Assembly (NCBI GenBank): GCA_035716005.1
Contig: DASTKG010000052.1
Span: 1 to 64,000, forward strand
Length of the DNA: 64,000 bases
Direction of reading: 5' to 3'
DNA from: SZUA-252 sp035716005
GTDB lineage: Bacteria > Eisenbacteria > RBG-16-71-46 > SZUA-252
Below the pieces are notes generated by a model. That model was not told where the DNA came from. It searched no databases and was given only the letters and a program-made list of their open reading frames with translations. A program made the position numbers and the translations under genes. Below, one piece after another: positions 61,901-64,000 of the stretch (position 1 is the stretch's first letter; each line of letters starts with the position of its first letter).

Positions 61901-62733
61901 ATCCGACCATCGATGACCGCTTCGCGGCTCAGGCTTCCGGTCCTGGTCTCGCGGCCCCCGGTTCGTTCACCTACGAAGTCGACGGTGGATGCCCCGGTCC
62001 GAACCGCTTCGATCCTCTCACCCCGACGGGCGGTGCGGTTGCTGCGGCGACCTTCCCGGTCGCGGCGGGCGTGACGGACGTCGCGGGTGTGGCCAAGGCG
62101 AGCGAGCTCGACAACACGCCCGACCTCGACCAGACCAAGGCCCTCAGCTACGGTTACTCGATCCAGTTCGTGCGTGGCACCGCGGGCGTGATTCCGCGCA
62201 ACGCGGCCAACTACGTGCGTTCGGGCGTCCAGAACCGCATGCAGATTCTCTACAAGTTCCTGACGGGTTGCCGCGGCGCTCGTGGTGCTGGCTCGCTCTG
62301 CTGGCCGTGCCCGACGGATGCCAACCTGATCAGCAACTGGCTCACGGCGCCGGGCTTCAACACGGCGACCTACGGCCCGCTCTATCCGATTCAGGACTTC
62401 ACGAAGGCGACGGGTGTCGAGGTCGAGGAAGCGTCCGCGGCTCCGCGGGTCAACCGCATCTTCGGCAACAGCCCGAACCCCTTCAACCCGATGACCAAGA
62501 TCTCGTTCAGTGCCGCGCAGGCGGGCAAGGTCACGATCCGTATCTTCAACGTGGCCGGCCAGCTCGTTCGCACCCTCGAGACCAAGGTTGAGACGCCCGG
62601 AACCGCGAGCGTCTACTGGGATGGCATGTCGGATCGCAACGTCAAGTCGGGCAGCGGCGTGTACTTCTACAAGGCCACGTTCGCCAACGGCACCACGTTG
62701 ACGGCCGATCGCAGCATGGTGCTCGTGAAGTAA
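58987..62733 (+). CDS. Giant secreted surface protein with FlgD-like/T9SS-type C-terminal domain
   Basis: It has 1248 residues from the ATG at 58987, chosen by the AGGAGG eight bases upstream rather than the GTG at 58981. The Sec signal (KTLFALLGLVAIGSWAVPALA) is clear. The body is Gly/Asn/Thr-rich and beta-like with scattered cysteines. A region near residues 800-950 (GDRCIFFSGDDAFNSL) may be an alpha/beta insert. The C-terminus (about 1152-1248) carries FGNSPNPFNPMTKISFS, VTIRIFNVAGQLVRTLE and SGVYFYKATF, as in sorting or FlgD-like Ig domains. CGT and GGT codons are far more frequent than in neighbours, indicating high expression. It is probably a surface layer or fibre. Confidence 0.88.
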   Translation: MRKTLFALLGLVAIGSWAVPALAGVAFNDPPKAFAPIPLENRAGAIGAMAKSGTNYQATLSGTLIKQASATTSWFLYPGACTDRANNTWVPRTAVQADSLNSYLVGSQGGYGRADQSLSEKLFHIVSSGLPVGQKPNGINGTNAIWAGKYDANWVNPVGYPNLTNQILYIDLESNRAPIAANTGTYTITMKLNSSTEQNYDFLYFIGGGDADANNFGDEDPLGNDRGGFDQVRSTGSFDAATLQATLTGSIIATTSGLLPFINGSAGPTIVGEGGSQPATVNLNFHMTTDNRAFYILFTADCLFSSEDGLWPFGTGVTIDDLTVFDGSVTRNLYVDQTAAGGSDTVGGDILVADPITATETDGVRISARVFPGKGELWAIQQGSSYTTSDICQTQKNATTDRFFLGVDPVTKNALPGQFNSVVTCTFAVPAGTADITALWGEYLNLPRTTGYVQYSEYRYFKDGSWSNWENTAAGGGVRTSVIDQWVVDGDPLASAVQADSFQVRYNIQCITAFAADRTNCDNNTQYAVLYDDLFLQVTTGVPAPVFGIFPGSVAQSTFVDGNMTGLNCTVTPCWPGIRGSDLQTNPNVDIARSAVKDNLNSPLGDSLTMSFVTGLRKNGMGINWHYGYDKSVNGGLTVAITNGAYNPAFDTPRVIYRLFDPASKTWSPWDSTSLNGNNVSVAGDTVVIDSEYRLNWPPADKVGLNLPGGFTINGQGAYNNLAFLPRGTRMQYYFKAVDINGGVSYQFTTDALSREVEDLPTLPGSANIAADIVEFDVLPRVYPAGTAGTLAAGRTDTPVLNLDGAYCGWGFGQDPVTAALRGMGVRADRYRPLAAIDEGHLLGGHELAPDRPSRQSNYFPNKDEYGIKDSLATWYRIMIQNSHTSTVPSIDESAAQLVSDWAATDTGANGGDRCIFFSGDDAFNSLTNSPVGVPGARKLALSTAVFGVANVVTLAPSAAKGSWAGTTGNAYPTIDDRFAAQASGPGLAAPGSFTYEVDGGCPGPNRFDPLTPTGGAVAAATFPVAAGVTDVAGVAKASELDNTPDLDQTKALSYGYSIQFVRGTAGVIPRNAANYVRSGVQNRMQILYKFLTGCRGARGAGSLCWPCPTDANLISNWLTAPGFNTATYGPLYPIQDFTKATGVEVEEASAAPRVNRIFGNSPNPFNPMTKISFSAAQAGKVTIRIFNVAGQLVRTLETKVETPGTASVYWDGMSDRNVKSGSGVYFYKATFANGTTLTADRSMVLVK

Positions 62734-62753
62734 GCGAGTTCCAGCAGCAGCGG

Positions 62754-62790
62754 AAGGGCCGCCAGGTTCGCCTGGCGGCCCTTTTCGTTT
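62754..62790 (+). terminator. Intrinsic terminator of the surface-protein gene
   Basis: AAGGGCCGCCAGG, loop TTCG, CCTGGCGGCCCTT, then TTCGTTT. It is the clearest Rho-independent terminator in the window, 21 bases after the stop. Confidence 0.9.
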
Positions 62791-62916
62791 GCCCCCGGTG
62801 GGCCTGAATGGCACACTTGGCGGCGCCGGGGCCGCGCCGCCTGGATCGCCCCATGCCCCGCCCCTCGAACCGGCCCGATCGGCTGAACTGGGCCTTCCGG
62901 ACCAGGTAAAATCGGT

Positions 62917-62945
62917 TTGACTCGTCCGGAGAGGATTGGTAGCTT
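62917..62945 (+). promoter_or_regulatory. Promoter of the last lipoprotein gene
   Basis: TTGACT, 17-nt spacer, TAGCTT, 70 bases before the ATG at 63016. The 282-bp gap before this gene otherwise contains only the terminator above. Confidence 0.6.
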
Positions 62946-63015
62946 AGGGGAGTCCCCCAAGACGATCACTCGAATGACCTGCCGGTGAACAACCCAGTCT
63001 CCTCGGAGAGCTAAA

Positions 63016-64000
63016 TGCCCCAGCGCGTTGCGTGGCGCACCGCCGCCCGTCCCGTTGTGATCCTTGTCGGGCTCGCCGCATTGCTGGCGGCCTGCGCCAA
63101 AGAACCAGTCGCCGTCGATCGGAATCGCCCTCCGCGCACCTATCTCGTGTCGGCGCCGCCGGAGAGCGGTTCGTTCTCCTATCGCATTCATCTCTACTGG
63201 CGCGGCGAGGATCCGGACGGCTACGTGGTCGGATACCAGTGGGCGTGGGACGATTCGAGCATCAACGCGTTCCACTTCACCACGAAGACGGACACGATCT
63301 TCGAGCTCGCCGTGAACGACTCGGCCACCATCACCGGCGGCAACACCAACCAGCCGCCAGGGACGTCGAAGGGCCATACGTTCTTCATCCGCGCGGTGGA
63401 CAATCTCGGCAAGCCCGATCCGAACCTGGCCGTATTCAACAGGCGCATCATCATCTCCACGACGGTGAAGCCCACGGTGGCGTTCAAGCCCCCGCTCCCG
63501 GGCCCGGGGCCCGGCGTCGACTCGCTCTGCGACGGGCAGCCCTTCGAAGTATGCTGGGGCGGTAGCGATCCGGACGGGAGCATTCTCGGATACAAGTTCG
63601 ACGTCGGCTCCTACAGCAGCCCGATCGTCCGGGATTCCTGCGTCAGCTTCAACGACGCGAACAATCCGAACTCCATCGCGCTGGCGAGCGGCCTCTACAC
63701 GCTGACGGTCCAGTCGGTCGACAACGCCTACGCGCTGAGCGATCCCGGCGCGAGCAAGTTCCTCTTCGTCGTCAACCGCGATCCCGTCACCTGGTTCAAG
63801 GACGCGTCGGGCGGACGGGGCATCCCGGTCGGCTACTACATCGCGCCGTATCTCCGCGGGCAGCTCGTGCCGCCGACGATCAGGCAGTTCGCCCCCGGCG
63901 ACACGGTTCCGTATCGGTCCACCGTCTGGTGGCAGTGGGACGGGGAGGACAATGCGTGCGACAGCCCGAGCGGCATCAACGCGTTTTCGCTCTCCGGGCA
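63016..64000 (+). CDS. Lipoprotein with repeated DPDG beta domains (3' end outside window)
   Basis: The frame is open from the ATG at 63016 to the last base, 328 codons, with no stop. The signal VVILVGLAALLAA ends in lipobox LAAC. Two or more Ig/fibronectin-like repeats follow, each with a G-x-D-P-D-G phrase: WRGEDPDGYVVGYQWAWDD and WGGSDPDGSILGYKFDVGS, with WWQWDGEDNAC near the window end as a possible third. Such repeats are common in surface lipoproteins of this kind of genome and may bind calcium or carbohydrate. It lies downstream of the giant surface protein with its own promoter. A structural partner role is speculation. Confidence 0.85.

Noticed and set aside
58960..62814. A 1284-codon open frame antisense to the giant surface protein
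   Set aside because: The sense strand has a signal peptide, ribosome site, promoter, terminator and FlgD-like domain; the antisense product is low-complexity Arg/Val/Asp and has no initiation signal.

Overview
The window is a GC-rich bacterial chromosome segment, densely packed, with ATGA/GTGA stop-start overlaps inside operons and frequent GTG and TTG starts. I see no tRNA, rRNA, CRISPR array, transposase or prophage gene. The cell is a diderm: there is a TolA/TonB-like protein, TolB, Pal and CpoB set, several lipoproteins, outer-membrane-type proteins, and a giant secreted protein ending in a FlgD-like/T9SS-type C-terminal domain. Gene content, heavy use of PD40 and FlgD-like domains, and separate glyQ/glyS suggest a candidate-phylum lineage near the FCB group (Eisenbacteria-like). 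That placement is inference.

Layout. 1-1845: end of a cluster of unrecognised membrane proteins. 1805-4985 (minus): a phosphorelay of one sensor kinase and two response regulators. 5128-7559: lipoprotein and outer-membrane protein. 7530-12476: a GH15-like glycosidase, a membrane GT2 and a GT-C glycosyltransferase. 12624-17032: a sigma-54 activator, a sigma-54 promoter with two upstream palindromes, hsp20, dnaK and msrA. 17067-19538 (minus): a protein with three VanZ modules. 19756-21228: a second sigma-54 activator with a degenerate receiver. 21364-27309: ECF sigma, soluble anti-sigma, GT9, HEAT-cyclophilin fusion and GT-C protein. 27337-30323 (minus): hpt-udk-permease-pnp nucleoside salvage operon. 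30470-31697: two unknown genes. 31732-36323: hom-thrC-thrB-lysC. 36350-39814: Tol-Pal genes. 39868-44516: clpB, ptsN and a PD40 lipoprotein. 44568-49319: PLP gamma-lyase, VanZ, hisS, aspS. 49449-58515: two small lipoproteins (one LysM), phoH, pgpH-like, ybeY, DUF502, recO, glyQ, glyS. 58987-62733: the giant surface protein. 63016-end: a truncated lipoprotein.

Regulation. A recurring housekeeping promoter, TTGAC followed by 16-18 nt and then TAnnnT, precedes most transcription units. In three cases the upstream gene's TGA stop lies inside the -35. The clearest unusual circuit is the heat-shock locus: activator gene, tandem GTTTCA-N3-TGAAAC palindromes, a near-consensus -24/-12 promoter, then hsp20-dnaK. 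The hpt operon has a perfect palindrome filling its promoter spacer.
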